From Phlyctochytrium arcticum (lineage: Eukaryota; Chytridiomycota; Chytridiomycetes; Chytridiales; Chytridiaceae), in the NCBI GenBank assembly GCA_025602905.1, contig JAHLKI010000031.1, positions 1 through 64,000 on the forward strand: a stretch of 64,000 bases of DNA, written 5' to 3'. This document shows, piece by piece, positions 29,711-41,289 of this stretch. Position numbers and translations under genes: made by a program. The notes beneath the pieces were generated by a model, which saw nothing but the letters and a program-made list of their open reading frames with translations, ran no database searches and was not told where the DNA came from. The first letter of the stretch is position 1. Every line of letters starts with the position of its first letter.

Positions 29711-32700
29711 TTAATCAGAAATATTGAATCCTACTAGCCCCAGCCATTCGTCCCGCTCCCATTCCATCTTTTTCCTGGGCTCTCCGGTTTCCTCCGATGA
29801 CGCCGCGGACGTAGCCAGGAATGGCTTGTGACGGTCTAGCCCCAAAGGGGGTGCTGAAGATGTTCCAAGCAATGATGTTGAATATGGGGGCACGGTTGAC
29901 GAAGAGGGAAAAAGAGCCCCAGCGCGTGCAGTCAGCGTTTTTGATTTGGCCGTGAGGGAATGAATAATGCGCAACGCTTCTGATTTGTACGGGACCGGGT
30001 GATGTGGCGAGGACGAGGATGATGGGCCTGAGGAGAGAAAAGAGGAGTCTGGAGATATGGGTGATGGGAACGATGTGGAAGTCGAAAGGAGGGACGCATA
30101 CGATGCAGGCAGGGACGAAGTGGGTAGTGATGTCGACAATCCACTGCTGATCGATCGTGATGACGGTAAGGGTGGACAAGATGAGATTAGCGCTGCGAGG
30201 GATGCGGAAGGCGCGGAGGTAGACTGTGTCGACACGGAGGATGTCAGTTGTGATGCGGATGTGCGATTTTGTGGACCGGCTGGCTTTGATGCACCGGCTC
30301 CTTCTCCTTCACCATCCTCGACTGCGTCTCCCACCTCTGTGTACCGATTCATCAAAACAGTAGCTTCATCATATCCTTCTGCCAGCTCTCCATCTCCCGC
30401 ATTCCCGACGTTATTTCCGACCTCGCTCAAAACTTGCCATGGAGCTCGTCGCATATACGGCCCATGTGGGTAACTCCTCATGGGCAATGGATGATGTGTG
30501 TGGGGGAGGAGCAACGGGTGGTGCGAGGATGGGACTGGCGGAGAATGATGATGCAGCCGTGAGAGGCCATGAAGTGAATGGTGGTGGTGGTATGCTGCCG
30601 TTGGCGAGGCATGGGGAGGAGTTTGATGAGGGGTCTGGCCGGCGAGATGTTGGTGCGGAGACATGGGAGGGCCATGATGAAGCCCGGGGGGCGTTGCGAG
30701 GGAGGATGATAGAGGAATGATAGGCGAAATTGCAGAATCGTTTCCCGATTGACTTACTCCAGTCTCTGATCGCCCCGTTTTGGTATTTGCCATTACTGGG
30801 GACATGTAATGTGGTCGGGAGGTTATATATCGAGCGTGGGGTATGTGACTAGCTGAGGAGGACGACACTTTCGGTGAATGGAAGTATGACTCAGGAGATT
30901 TAAGTGGTAAGTGAGCGATAGCATCCACGGGGCTAGCTCTGCCAGCGGCGTGACTTGACTTGAAGGATGGAGATCCCATCGCCCCGGTACTGATTCTCAA
31001 TCCTCGGTTTCTTTTGCTTTTACTCTTGTTGCGCCGATGTCCATCCAGCTTATGTCGTGGCGATACTAACTTGACTAGATGTTTTGGTCGCTTTCGAGAG
31101 CGTGACAATGCGGTAGGGGAAACCGGGACCATGTCGGCCACCACGTCCGCATCTAAATCCATGAATTTTTGCATTTGTCTCGGGCTATCGAGAGGATGAT
31201 GTGTGAGACCAAGTGCTTTACCGCCACCCTCAGCCTCAGCAAATGAGTTTGGATCTGCCGGGTCAAAATTGCGCAGGGACGAATACTCCGAGAAGCAATC
31301 CTCGACGTTTACCACATGAGTCCGCATTGGAATGTAAGGACTATACATTCCCTCCAGCTCCGTCGAGTGGGTCAAGAGTGCATCGTCCAGGGGCGCAGAG
31401 CACTCTTCCATCTCAGTCACGCGAGAATGGTTCTCCTGTGAACTGGAGCCCGAGTGAAGTGATGGCTCATGGCCAGAAATATCCAAAGTGGATTCCAGCA
31501 GCGGATCCTCAAAAGGATGCTGTGGGTGTGATTGTGTCGCATTGTGCAAAAGGCATGGCGATCTTCTTGAACGCGCTTCAGAAGCATCATTTCCATCCAT
31601 ACTGAGCGTAACAGGGTCAGAATAACAGCTGCAAACGGGGAGAGCCGCGGCCGAAGGTGGAGTCAGCGGGGGAAGACCGGGCATACTACTCTCGATTGTC
31701 GGCGATGAGGAAAATGTTGGCATAGATGGTTCACCCAGCTCTGTAGGCGAATCTGGTTCCGCCGCTGAAACATGGTCATAAAATATCGACGACTGTGACA
31801 TAGGGACAGCCCGAAGCAATTTATGACTGCCTGTTGCAAACCGGCTGTGACGAGTTTGGCTGGATTCATGCCGACTACCATATGATACCTTGAGGTCTTG
31901 ATGCTTATGGTCCAGCTCATTCTGCTCATTTTCGGTTTTATAACGTTTCTGTGATCGAATGGATTGTCTTCGGTCATTACTCCTGCGGTTCTTTTGATCA
32001 GTTTGCTTTTCACTACTCTGTCCATCTTCGGATTTATTGACCAAGACCGCACTGCAAAGGGAACTCAGGACATGAAGTTTATTCCAGTCACGTTCACTCT
32101 GAGCTGGTGATGGGGACCTTGATCCTGTTGTTTCATCACATGGGTCCAGATCAAAATCGTTGCCGTCACTTTCATATGATTCCCTGCCCCTCAAGCTTTC
32201 CTGACTTGAAAGGTCGCCACCGCTACTGCCATTGCTGTCCAAGGCCACCCCAGATGATGCAGGGCCAATGTAGATGTGATGGTACGGTGGGGCTCCGCTA
32301 GTCACCAGGCCACCAGCCCGAGGGTCAAATTCAGCGGCCATGGCTAGCTGTGGTGATGTTGCATACAGCGAGGACGACATAGCTGACCTAAGGCCGTTGC
32401 TAGATAGCAGGTGATGCTTGCTGGGATCTTTGGCGTAGCCTGCTTCAAGAATACGTGCTGTATGAGAACGTATCATTGGTGAATCATGGAACTCATCGTA
32501 AGCTGAGAACAATAAGAAAGGATTAGTATTCTAAAGATCTGCGGTGTGAATTAAAAAGAAAAACAGTGAAAGCACCTTCTGCTGATTTTCGCTTGTAGGC
32601 GCCACGCTTTAGTCCCACTATTGTAACAGAGAAGAGAATCGGGATTTGAATCAGCTTATGTCCTTTGGTATCGGGTGATGCCCTTCCATTGAGGGGGGGA

Positions 32701-33588
32701 CCGGTAAAATGCGAGGCTCACCCACCTCGGTTTCGTTCTTTGCGCTCTGAATCGCGGCAGGAATCTTGTATTGAAAATTTGACGCAACGAGAACAGGGGC
32801 GGGCTTCATCGCATTTCTTACAAGCCTTTTGACAATTGACTGTGAACACATCGCAAAGTTCATTATGAGGACAACGGACATGTTGAGAAGCAGCCACCAT
32901 ACATACCACATGCATTTTTGACCTGAACTCTTTTCGGCTTTGCCGAAGACATGCTTGATATATCCCGTCGCCCTCCGCCATGCGAGTGATGTGAAGATGC
33001 TGTTGGCGGCGATGGTTCAGATACTCTGTCAGAAGATGTCTCACGATTGCGTATGCGGTGGCCCTCTCTGATTGCATATCGCTTTCCCCCATCATGATTC
33101 TCTTCTATCTGAAGCCTATTTCCCAAAGCACTTGGTCGTCGAGCCGAATTCAGGTTGCCGGATTTTGTCAACCGAATTCCCCCGGAAAGACTGTCTACGG
33201 GTGATGCCGGTGCACGCTCGGGACTTGAAGGTAGACCGGATAATGAGTCGCCGCTCAGATGTGGGTGATGAAATGGGTGATGCATGTGTGAAGGAAGGTA
33301 ATGGGGAGGTAACTGCGAAGCATGGTGGGGATGACTTAGTGAATGGAAAGCTCCGACGTCGGAAGATGGGGGAGTGGCATGATGGGAGAGATAATGGGAT
33401 AGGTCGTAGTGGGCGAACACTGTGGGCAAGATTTTTTGGGTATCCGGGGGAAATATTGTTGTAGAGGAAACAGTCGAATCGCAGATCTCAACTTCGATCA
33501 ACACACACTGTTGTTTATAAGCTCCTCGCACTGTCTAGCACACACTAATTCCCTCCGTATGCTCTTCTCTATCTGTTGTGTTGGTCAT
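29711..33588 (-). CDS. Zn2Cys6 transcription factor resembling the ERT1/AcuK group, five exons
   Basis: Model: complement(join(29711..32502, 32576..32617, 32726..32839, 32907..33419, 33546..33588)), 1167 aa. The DNA-binding domain is split over three exons and reads KNACVNCQKACKKCDEARPC, then SRCVKFSIQDSC: the six cysteines of a GAL4-type cluster. It is followed by RDSERKERNR and LKRGAYKRK, the basic tail seen in gluconeogenesis regulators of the ERT1/RDS2/AcuK type (family knowledge). The His-rich segment before the cluster and the Ser/Pro-rich ~930-residue tail after it look disordered; no PAS domain was recognised, which ERT1 proteins normally have, so assignment stops at the DNA-binding domain. 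The first exon is the weakest part: its donor is GTGTGT, and the splice rebuilds an ATG (A|TG) at the start of exon 2, so initiation there is also possible. Confidence 0.8.
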
Positions 33589-34605
33589 GGTTGTTTGCAG
33601 ATCAGTTTTCGAAATTGCAGGGAGAGGAGATTGCCGAGACGCGTTCGTGGGGTAAGCAAGTCAAAAGTGGTAGGAATAATAGAATAGAGACGAAAGGTTA
33701 CTATTTCTTCGGCAGATAATATCGTATGCACATTAGAAGCTTACCTTCCGGAGAGTTTTGCGGCTCTGGAACTATGTAGTGTTTTCGAGTAGCTTTAATA
33801 TGGTCAATATTCCAGCGTCCAAATCTGCCCTGAGCCGGCCTCCTGCGAGATGCGCTGGCTAGGGTTCTTGATCAAAGGTGGAAATTTGCTGCTGTTCGAT
33901 GCAATGTTGCCAATACCGACTATCGCCAAGCTAAATCTGGCTACGAAGTGTCGGGGACTTAGGTATTTGTCGCAAAGGGGTTGGACGACGCGTATAGGTT
34001 TTGATTCCGGTTTCGAGCTTTCGAAATTGGCTGCGCAGGTTGCCTGATTGTTTGTCGAAAGACCAAAAAGCAACGCAACCCTATTATTCCAGCTTGTAAT
34101 GAGTGCTGTTTCCTGCCGTTATTATCCGGGTAAAAGTAGGCAGGCTTTTGGGGTCGCCCTTGAGGCCGAGTAATAGAACGCTTGAGAAATCGGCGAGTGT
34201 ATTCTTGGCTCGGGGTGTCGTAAGAAGATGTATCTCCGCTTTCAACTCCGCTGAGATCGAAAGGAACGAGCGGGGTTTGGAAGTGTTTTAAGCGCGGGGG
34301 GTGTCCGGCGGTGCAAATGCGTGGTAAGTTATTCGAAAGGCGAAAGAGCATGTAGTAGATCGGGCCCGAGTAGTGTCAAAAGTCAAATTCTGGTTGCTGA
34401 CAGAGTAATTCAGTAATCTTTGTTTACAGCCAATCAAATTTCCGATATCAAAGAGCCTTCCACAACCTAATTTTGCGAATGGCCCAGCACAGCGTAGGGA
34501 AAGGGCAAGGAAAGGAAAACAGACAGATCAAAATGGTGGTATTTTCCATGATCGACAATCGTAAACTAGTGCAAACGCTCAAGAAAAAAAAAAGAAAAGA
34601 ATAGT
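33589..34605. other. Intergenic region upstream of the Zn2Cys6 gene
   Basis: No supported gene on either strand. Presumed promoter region of the regulator and upstream flank of the tRNA gene. An A/G-rich run precedes the tRNA 3' end at about 34581-34600; read on the minus strand it is a T-run that serves as the RNA polymerase III terminator. Confidence 0.5.
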
Positions 34606-34676
34606 TCCCCATCAGGGAATCGAACCCTGGCCGCCACGGTGAGAGCGTGGAATCCTAACCACTGGACCAATGAGGA
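34606..34676 (-). tRNA. tRNA-Glu (anticodon CUC)
   Basis: The minus strand folds into a complete cloverleaf of 71 nt: acceptor TCCTCAT/ATGGGGA (one T-G wobble), D-arm with AGTGGTTA loop, anticodon stem CCACG/CGTGG with loop CTCTCAC (anticodon CTC), T-arm CAGGG/CCCTG with TTCGATT. The minus-strand T-run downstream is a normal Pol III stop. No intron. Confidence 0.97.
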
Positions 34677-34691
34677 CTTGCTTGTTAGATT

Positions 34692-35037
34692 TGTTAGATG
34701 ATACTCGTAGTTGCTCTTAGATCGAAGCAAACTTGCCAAGATCTGAAGATTGTAGGTCCCGAGTCTTCGTCTGACAGTCTGCCACCGTCGTCACCGTTTA
34801 CCACCATAGATGCCTTATTAGTTAGTTATCTCTTATCCATGTAGTACTATCAGTTGTCTTAGTTAGTCCTGCATCATCTTGCCATCATATTGTATCATGA
34901 CCGCAGAGGTCGAACCTCATACATTTATCAATATAAAAAGAGGCATCCTGAGGTTCCCCCTCAAAGGTTATCCTCAATCATCACAAGCTTCCTCATACCA
35001 GCTTGTCTCTACCAGTGACCTTTCTTAAGATTTAACA
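34692..35037 (+). repeat. Possible solo LTR next to the tRNA gene
   Basis: The segment begins TGTTAGATG and ends ATTTAACA, giving TGTTA..TAACA ends as in copia/Ty-type LTRs. It carries a TATA-like ATATAAAAAG (34931-34940) and lies 15 bp from the 5' end of a tRNA gene, a favoured target of such elements. Against it: no matching target-site duplication was found and no second LTR or internal region is visible. A duplicate TGTTAGAT at 34683 makes the left edge uncertain. Confidence 0.35.
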
Positions 35038-35662
35038 CGTAGGACTGATTATGTCGCTTCCAGATTGAGCTCCGCCGACTTCACATCCCCGAACTATTTG
35101 GCGTCTCGTTCGTTGAAGAAACTAGTTTAGTCCCTCTATCTTTCTTCCTTTACCCATATTCAATGTGTATGCCTTTGCACAGCTTTGAACGCTGCAACAC
35201 ATGTTCTTTTCTTTATGTACTATACATCTGTATGGGTAAATTTGAGGGAGTCTATGAGTGCAGACATCCCCCCGCCCCCTCTTCTTACATGCTTTTCAGT
35301 TTCCTGTTGTAAGACTGTCCATCTCCGATAAAATTAGCGGTTTGCTGGATACTTCTACCAAGAGGAGCTGCCCGCTATTCTGCGAAGCGTGCATTTATTA
35401 CAATCCTTGGTTTCCTTAGCTTTCCTGAATTATCAACTAAATTGTATATATCTTACTTGCCCAAATTTGTCATGCATTAGGTCAAAATCCACTGATGTTG
35501 ATGTGCCTGGAGGAGAACTGTTGGAATGCGGGAGCACATTAGACAAACGTATGAGGTGATGAAGGCGGGCGATGTGAAGACGCCTGCTGAACATGAGATT
35601 GGGACAACTTTACGATATATGATTATTTTTTACAAAAAATAAGATGGATAATACACCATCTC
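35038..35662. other. Intergenic region downstream of the dioxygenase gene
   Basis: No gene seen. Forms the 3' flank of the minus-strand dioxygenase gene. Confidence 0.5.
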
Positions 35663-38102
35663 TCAGGCACTGTAAGTAACAAAGGGATTGATCAGCATAT
35701 CCTCTGCGCCCCGCCCGACCACGCGGTTCCACGTCGGGAAACATTTCTCCACCATGCCTTTGAACAAGCTACCGCTCTTAGAGGTACTTCCTTCACCCAT
35801 GATATAGTTGTAGCCCCATACAGTTAGGTCCCGCGGGTTCAGCCCGTCAACCATAAAGCGATCGTTACGAAGTAGATTCACAGCGTCCGCAAGAATGGCT
35901 CGTGAGGCGGTGTATGGGAGCGATAGGCCATCATGTTTGGCCTCTTCAATAACCAAGCCAGGGTACAATTCAACGTCATCAACCTTGTTGTAGTACTTCT
36001 TTAGCTGAGCGACAATTTTCGGGTCCGGGTTCATGTCTAGAAATGATGGGATGGTTAGTTTTGTTAAGATGCAAGCAAATCAATATTCATACCTTCAAAT
36101 GTTTCATAGGTTTGGAGATGGAATTTCTTACGGAACTCATTCAAGGTGCAACATCCCAATCTTCTGGCATTCTTGATGCCGTCTACCTCGATTTGCCTCA
36201 TCTCTTTTGGCACTTTTCGCGCGCCCATCGAAGAAGCGATTTCTTTAATACCATTTTGAAGGACATTAATCATGTCGGAATCGACAAATCGCTTGGTTTT
36301 TGGATCTCGATGTAAGCTATTTACACATTAGAATTACTGTCGCTGGATATCATCGACTGAACATACCCTAAGCATATCGGCCCAAGTTGAAGTTCTGACA
36401 TCTTGTAACCGAAAAGCTCCATTAGTTTTCCGAAAAACGCCCCTGACGCTTTGGCGGCTTCAGACGGCTTTATGTAATGGAGGTGAATTAGGAACAACAA
36501 AACACTGCAATTACTCTCCGTTAAACTTACATCCGGAGTTTCACCCTTAGCCGCAGCGGCGGCTTTATAGGCCTTCATTTCCGTGATGTGCTGCTTGGTT
36601 TGCTCGTAGACGGATGCAACATTCAGTTGCTTCAGCCACTCAGCATCCTTTTGACCCAAAGAGCTGTGCCATCGGTATACAAAGCCAAATTCGACTGAGC
36701 AAACATTTCCGGCTGTGGGATCAGGGGCGGGTGGTGTCATGAGTGGGTTTAGTGTAAAGTTGGTCGTCGCGGGAAGGCCTAGAATTGTCCGGAGGTACTC
36801 ATGCAAAATGATGTTGGCGTAGGTCTGATTGTTGATCAACCGAGCCGTTTGGAAAAGAAGTTCATCCTGTTTGAAAAATTTCGTTCTTGAGTCGCGGAAC
36901 TCTTTCATGTGAACAATGATACTTACGCTAACTGCAGATTCCAGCGGCAAGCTTCCTTTTCCATCCGAAAGCGTGAAGCGGTAGTTTTCATCGGCATCAT
37001 GGGCCAACAGTTCATCCACAAGGTAGTTGTGGTGGCGCGAGAAGAGGACAAGCATGGCTACAATGCCCGGAATCTGGAACTGCAACCGGGGGTCCGCAAA
37101 AGAATCCGGCTTAATCTTTCCACCCTCTGCACGATGGAGAAGATGTCGGTCAGGCCCATGTATTCATCAGTTTGCATTATGAAAATATTGCATACCTCCC
37201 CGAACTTTTCTTTGTTCGTCTGCATTGACACCATAAAGTGGCGAAAGGTCCGCGTAATGGGTTGTTTTGTTGATAGCAGGATTTTCAGGATCGGAACGGA
37301 ACAAGTCATGCGTAATAACACCAGCAAGATAGAAGAGCAGAGTGTTCACTTTAGTCGGATGCGGCACGAATTCATCGTTCGGACGGCACTACACACAAGA
37401 GGTAAAATATTAGACCGGCCGCCACCGAGTCCCTGTTATCTTAGGCTTACCATCAAGTCATCAAAAAGTCGCTCTGGGTCGGGCAAGTCTCCAGGTAACA
37501 GCAAGGACATGGAAGTCACAGTACGCGCATAGGAGGTGTTTGACATTCCCATATGCGGGTATTTGAAACTGTTCCAACTACCATCGGCTTCGCGGAATGG
37601 TTTTCCTGGCCATACGCGCGGAGGACGGTCCAAGTCATTCCAAAAGGTGGTAATGAATGTTTCGGACATATGATTGCGCACAGTTGAGTCGGCCGGCAAG
37701 CAAGCCAGCATTTGCATCAATCGTTCAAAGGGAAACTGTCGGTCATCAATGACAATTTTATCACCAAATCCAAGAGCGCCCTCTGCAATAATTTGAATAA
37801 TCTCTTTCTGTAAAAATTTCATGTGAGAATGCAGGATAAAGAACAAAATGTTTATATTTCAGTACTTGCTCAGACAACCCCATTTGCAAAAATTTGGAAA
37901 CTGCAGTTAAATCCATCAAGCTTTCGGTTGCCATTTTCAAAAGTGACGATTTCTCGATTAAATTGCCAACAGGTCCAGATAATTGGGGTTTTTGGATGAT
38001 AGGTAGCTCGGCATCCATGGGCATCGAAACTGGCGACTTGAGCTTCAGTTCCTTGACCATTTTCAAGGTACTGCTACTGACGCTGGAAGTAACAGAGGGC
38101 AT
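35663..38102 (-). CDS. Stand-alone Ppo-type fatty-acid heme dioxygenase, eight exons
   Basis: Model: complement(join(35663..36036, 36093..36316, 36367..36467, 36531..36866, 36927..37126, 37196..37388, 37451..37807, 37866..38102)), 673 aa, every junction in frame. It belongs to the animal-type heme peroxidases of the fungal Ppo/linoleate diol synthase branch. The distal His lies in GVITHDLF (about H225), the calcium-loop/LDLSPLYG-like motif reads HYADLSPLYG, and the radical Tyr and proximal His are in YRWH (Y393, H396). HHNYLVDELL and DVELYPGLVIEE are also typical. These enzymes oxidise linoleate or oleate to hydroperoxides, precursors of oxylipins (psi factors) that control sporulation and secondary metabolism. 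Known Ppo proteins are ~1000-1100 aa with a fused C-terminal P450; here the protein ends after the dioxygenase domain. A P450 gene lies 3 kb away at 41290. Upstream TTG at 38144 was rejected in favour of the ATG. Confidence 0.92.
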
Positions 38103-38513
38103 ATTGGGCAAATGGACTGTAGATGGGAATGGGAGCGATGACAAGAATTTTTTTCTTTTCTGTATTCCAATTCCAGGGTACAGTCAGAGAGTCTGTGAGA
38201 AAGAGAGCAGCCAAGTTCCATTCTTGCTCTTTTGTAGGGCTCAGAGACCAACGATAAAATTCGATCAAAGGGATGAATGGCGGTCCATCCCTGAAAAGTT
38301 GCCCATTTTACTGAGCTTGACATGCTGCATTTACCTGGCTCCGTTTTTTTTTATCAACGTTTGCATCTATCAAACCGCGCGCGGTCCAGGTATTTTCCAC
38401 GACTTAGTCAGCATACGTTCGAGTATAAAAATTTAAAAATTCTGGTTTGATAAAAACAAATCAATGAACGCATTTCGATGCAACTACTCTATGTCTATAA
38501 CTGAACATGTTCC
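38103..38513. other. Intergenic, dioxygenase promoter
   Basis: About 410 bp between the dioxygenase start and the stop of the membrane-protein gene, both minus strand. Holds the promoter of the former and the 3' end of the latter. No distinct motif recognised. Confidence 0.5.
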
Positions 38514-40416
38514 TCATCCCCGACCTATAAACTGAGCAGTGTCCAACCAATTGATTCCGTTTGCAGTATCGAGCATATACTCAATGCTGTACCAGTGAAT
38601 TCCCTAAACCAAAAAAATAAAAAAATTAGCACTCGCAATGAAGCATATATCGGCGAAGATATCATACCATGTGTGTGTAAGGGAAAATAGGGGCGCAAAG
38701 ATAGATTCCCCAGAAAATCGGCATGTACCGCCGGAAAAATTGGTTTCCAAATAAGCGCCAATCAATGCCGCGATACTGCAAGGCAAGCATAAGTCCGAAG
38801 CCGGCCACAACGATGAGAACGAGCGATATCCATGCTTTGAGCAACGAATCTTTGATGACGTGTACTGAGAGGGAGCTGAAGAGTGGATACCAGGTAGAAT
38901 TCGGTCCAAATCTCCAAGCGAGTAGCAAAGCAGTGAAGACCAAGGTGCCAAAGATTTTGGCATGGATACTGACGAGGCAATGTTTGACTCGCACTCGGAT
39001 CTCTTCGTCGTGATCCACAGGCGGTTTGGGTTTCGCACCGGTAAGTTTTGTAATCCAACGAGCAATCACCTCTTCGTAGTCACTATAAATCTCCAAGACG
39101 AGTAAAATGATATCCAGACCGAGCCAGAAACTAAACACTGCCCAGCCCTCCATGTCCGGGATAACTAAGAATGCGTATGTCTCAAAGGCGCATTCCGTAA
39201 GTAACTTTGCGAGGGTGCCAATATTTTCTGCTTCCTTGTGGCCCAAACTCTTGGCAACGTTGCTAACTAGTTTAATTTGAACGGCAATGAAGAACTCGGT
39301 GAACATCTTGACAATAACGAGTAGAATCATTTGCAGAATGGTGGATTGCGGCATCCGGATGAAACAATAGTAGAAGGCGAAAAGGACGAACCAGTATACA
39401 TTGAGAGCGCCGGAAATGACGATGGATGAAACAAACTTTTTCCAAAATCCTGGCGTTGCGATGATGGATTTTGGGAGGCCCGTCATGTAAATTACTAGTG
39501 GTGGAACGACAGAATAAGCAGTTCCTCCACCCTGTATATGGGGTTAAGTATGTAGATAGTACAATGTTGGGGTGGACTTACATAGATTGGCAGGAATGGA
39601 ACTGGAAACAACTTGACCATGGCGAAAATGCCGTATGCAAAGACATTATAGCCCGCATAAGCTAGAACAGGCCACCATGTCGTCCGGGACCAGACGTCAA
39701 TCCCCACGCTGAAAAGTTCTCGAATCCAGAACACCGTTACGAGTGAAATGGCAATACTGATGGGTATATTGGTGGCCGTAAAGACGAGTCCTGAAACCCG
39801 AGCGCCATACTCGGCATATATTGGTCCAAACGGTACGAGGGATGCCCCCGTCCAAAGGGCTACGGATGCCAGCATACCGAGGGCATGCAGGGCAATAGTA
39901 CGCGATACAGACCACGGAGCTTCTATATCATGGAAGCTTACACTGATGTGAACATCGCGAGGTACACCAAGACGACCAGGCTCATCGCCATTCGGAAAGT
40001 CCAATTCGCGTTTGCTATATTGTGACCCGCTAGTGACATTGGTTTGTGATTTATCTGCACCTCCAAGAGTTCGGCTGGCTAAACATCAGCTTTCAATTAG
40101 TAATAACCTACGAGTCACAGTAGGCTGTTGCCACAATACCCGCGATATTTCCGTTTAGTCCTTTTTCATCACTCAGAGGTAGTCTGTCGCCTTTCTCCGC
40201 TGTCATCTTATTCTCTTGAGCGTTTTTGAAATGCTTTCCTGGCTCACCCGTCGGTGGTGAAGACAAGCGCAGGCATTTATTACTACTGCGATAATATCCC
40301 CATGTTTGACCTCTCTTTGGAGCCGTGGCCATGTTATGTGTCATTCCCCCTATCCGAATGCAACAAGTGCCGAGAAGACGGTGATAAATAAAGGATTTGG
40401 CATAGTGAAAGGACAT
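38514..40416 (-). CDS. Multi-pass membrane protein of unknown function, four exons
   Basis: Model: complement(join(38514..38603, 38668..39531, 39582..40078, 40140..40416)), 575 aa, in frame. About eight hydrophobic segments alternate with charged loops, starting after a ~120-residue soluble N-terminus (for example ALGMLASVALWTGASLV, SIAISLVTVFWI, FSFWLGLDIILLVLEI, SLVLIVVAGFGLMLAL). The last exon adds GIHWYSIEYML and a short tail. No transporter signature was recognised, and I cannot name the family. Translation may begin at 40416, or at the in-frame ATGs at 40344 or 40332; the last has the best context. It lies between the dioxygenase and the P450, sharing a divergent upstream region with the P450, which invites a role in lipid or oxylipin handling, but this is inference from position only. 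Confidence 0.75.
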
Positions 40417-41289
40417 CTGAATTTCGATTGTTCTCAGCGAATGGAAGCTCGCTGTTTACGCTCCGGTACTCCCACCGATCAGTGAATAACTTAAGCTCAA
40501 TTCACATCATGGTTCCGATTCGCTAATAAGGATCGTTCTGTCCAATACAATCGTTCCTGAACGTTGGCTCTAAAGTACCCCTAACCTTTGACCCTGCTTT
40601 GGCGGTGCTCCTCCCGCACCGCTTGCATCACGCTCTATTATGCGATTTTTTTTTAGTTTCCCGCTGGCACAAACTTCTTTGTTTCGCTTTTTGCAATTCA
40701 TGGTCACACTTATGTTTTTGCAAAGGCTATTCTATTCAGAGCACGTCTTAAATGCGGGCATGAAAGTATGATACTCTGCTTCCAGATCATTCCTGGCGAC
40801 GGATGTTTTGTCATGGACTGTCTCCATAAAACGGACATCTTTCTGCACATGATAATACACATGAACAATGCCGCCGCCAGAACAGATACTCGAGTCGAAA
40901 CATCTTCCCGCGTTTAGACCCGCTATAAAGCTGGCGCTCTTTTGAAGTTTTGTTTGCGAGAGTTCAAGCCCACATAAAGTGCTTTGAACCTCATTTCAAT
41001 ACCGGTATCTCCGACCGCTCGTAAGCCGCTGCGCCACTCCTTCTGAAGAGCCCCTGCCTCGCGCGCGAGGGTTTCGGTGCAGGTTTCGGCGCGAGCGTTC
41101 AAGGATCAGAATTCAGGATGAAAACGACTTATTCCAGGGCCTGGCGTCGGGGCTCAAGGGCGGGGGGAGAAAGCATATTAAATTCACGTGTAAATGCCTC
41201 GTATGGATTCGGGCTGTATAAAAGACTCAGATTAGGCACGCAAAACATATATTTTCCACTCGCTATTAGCATATCTCCCAATAATAAAG
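40417..41289. promoter_or_regulatory. Divergent upstream region of membrane protein and P450 genes
   Basis: About 870 bp between two divergent starts. A GTATAAAAG TATA box at about 41216-41224 lies roughly 70 bp before the P450 ATG. No shared operator was identified. Confidence 0.5.
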
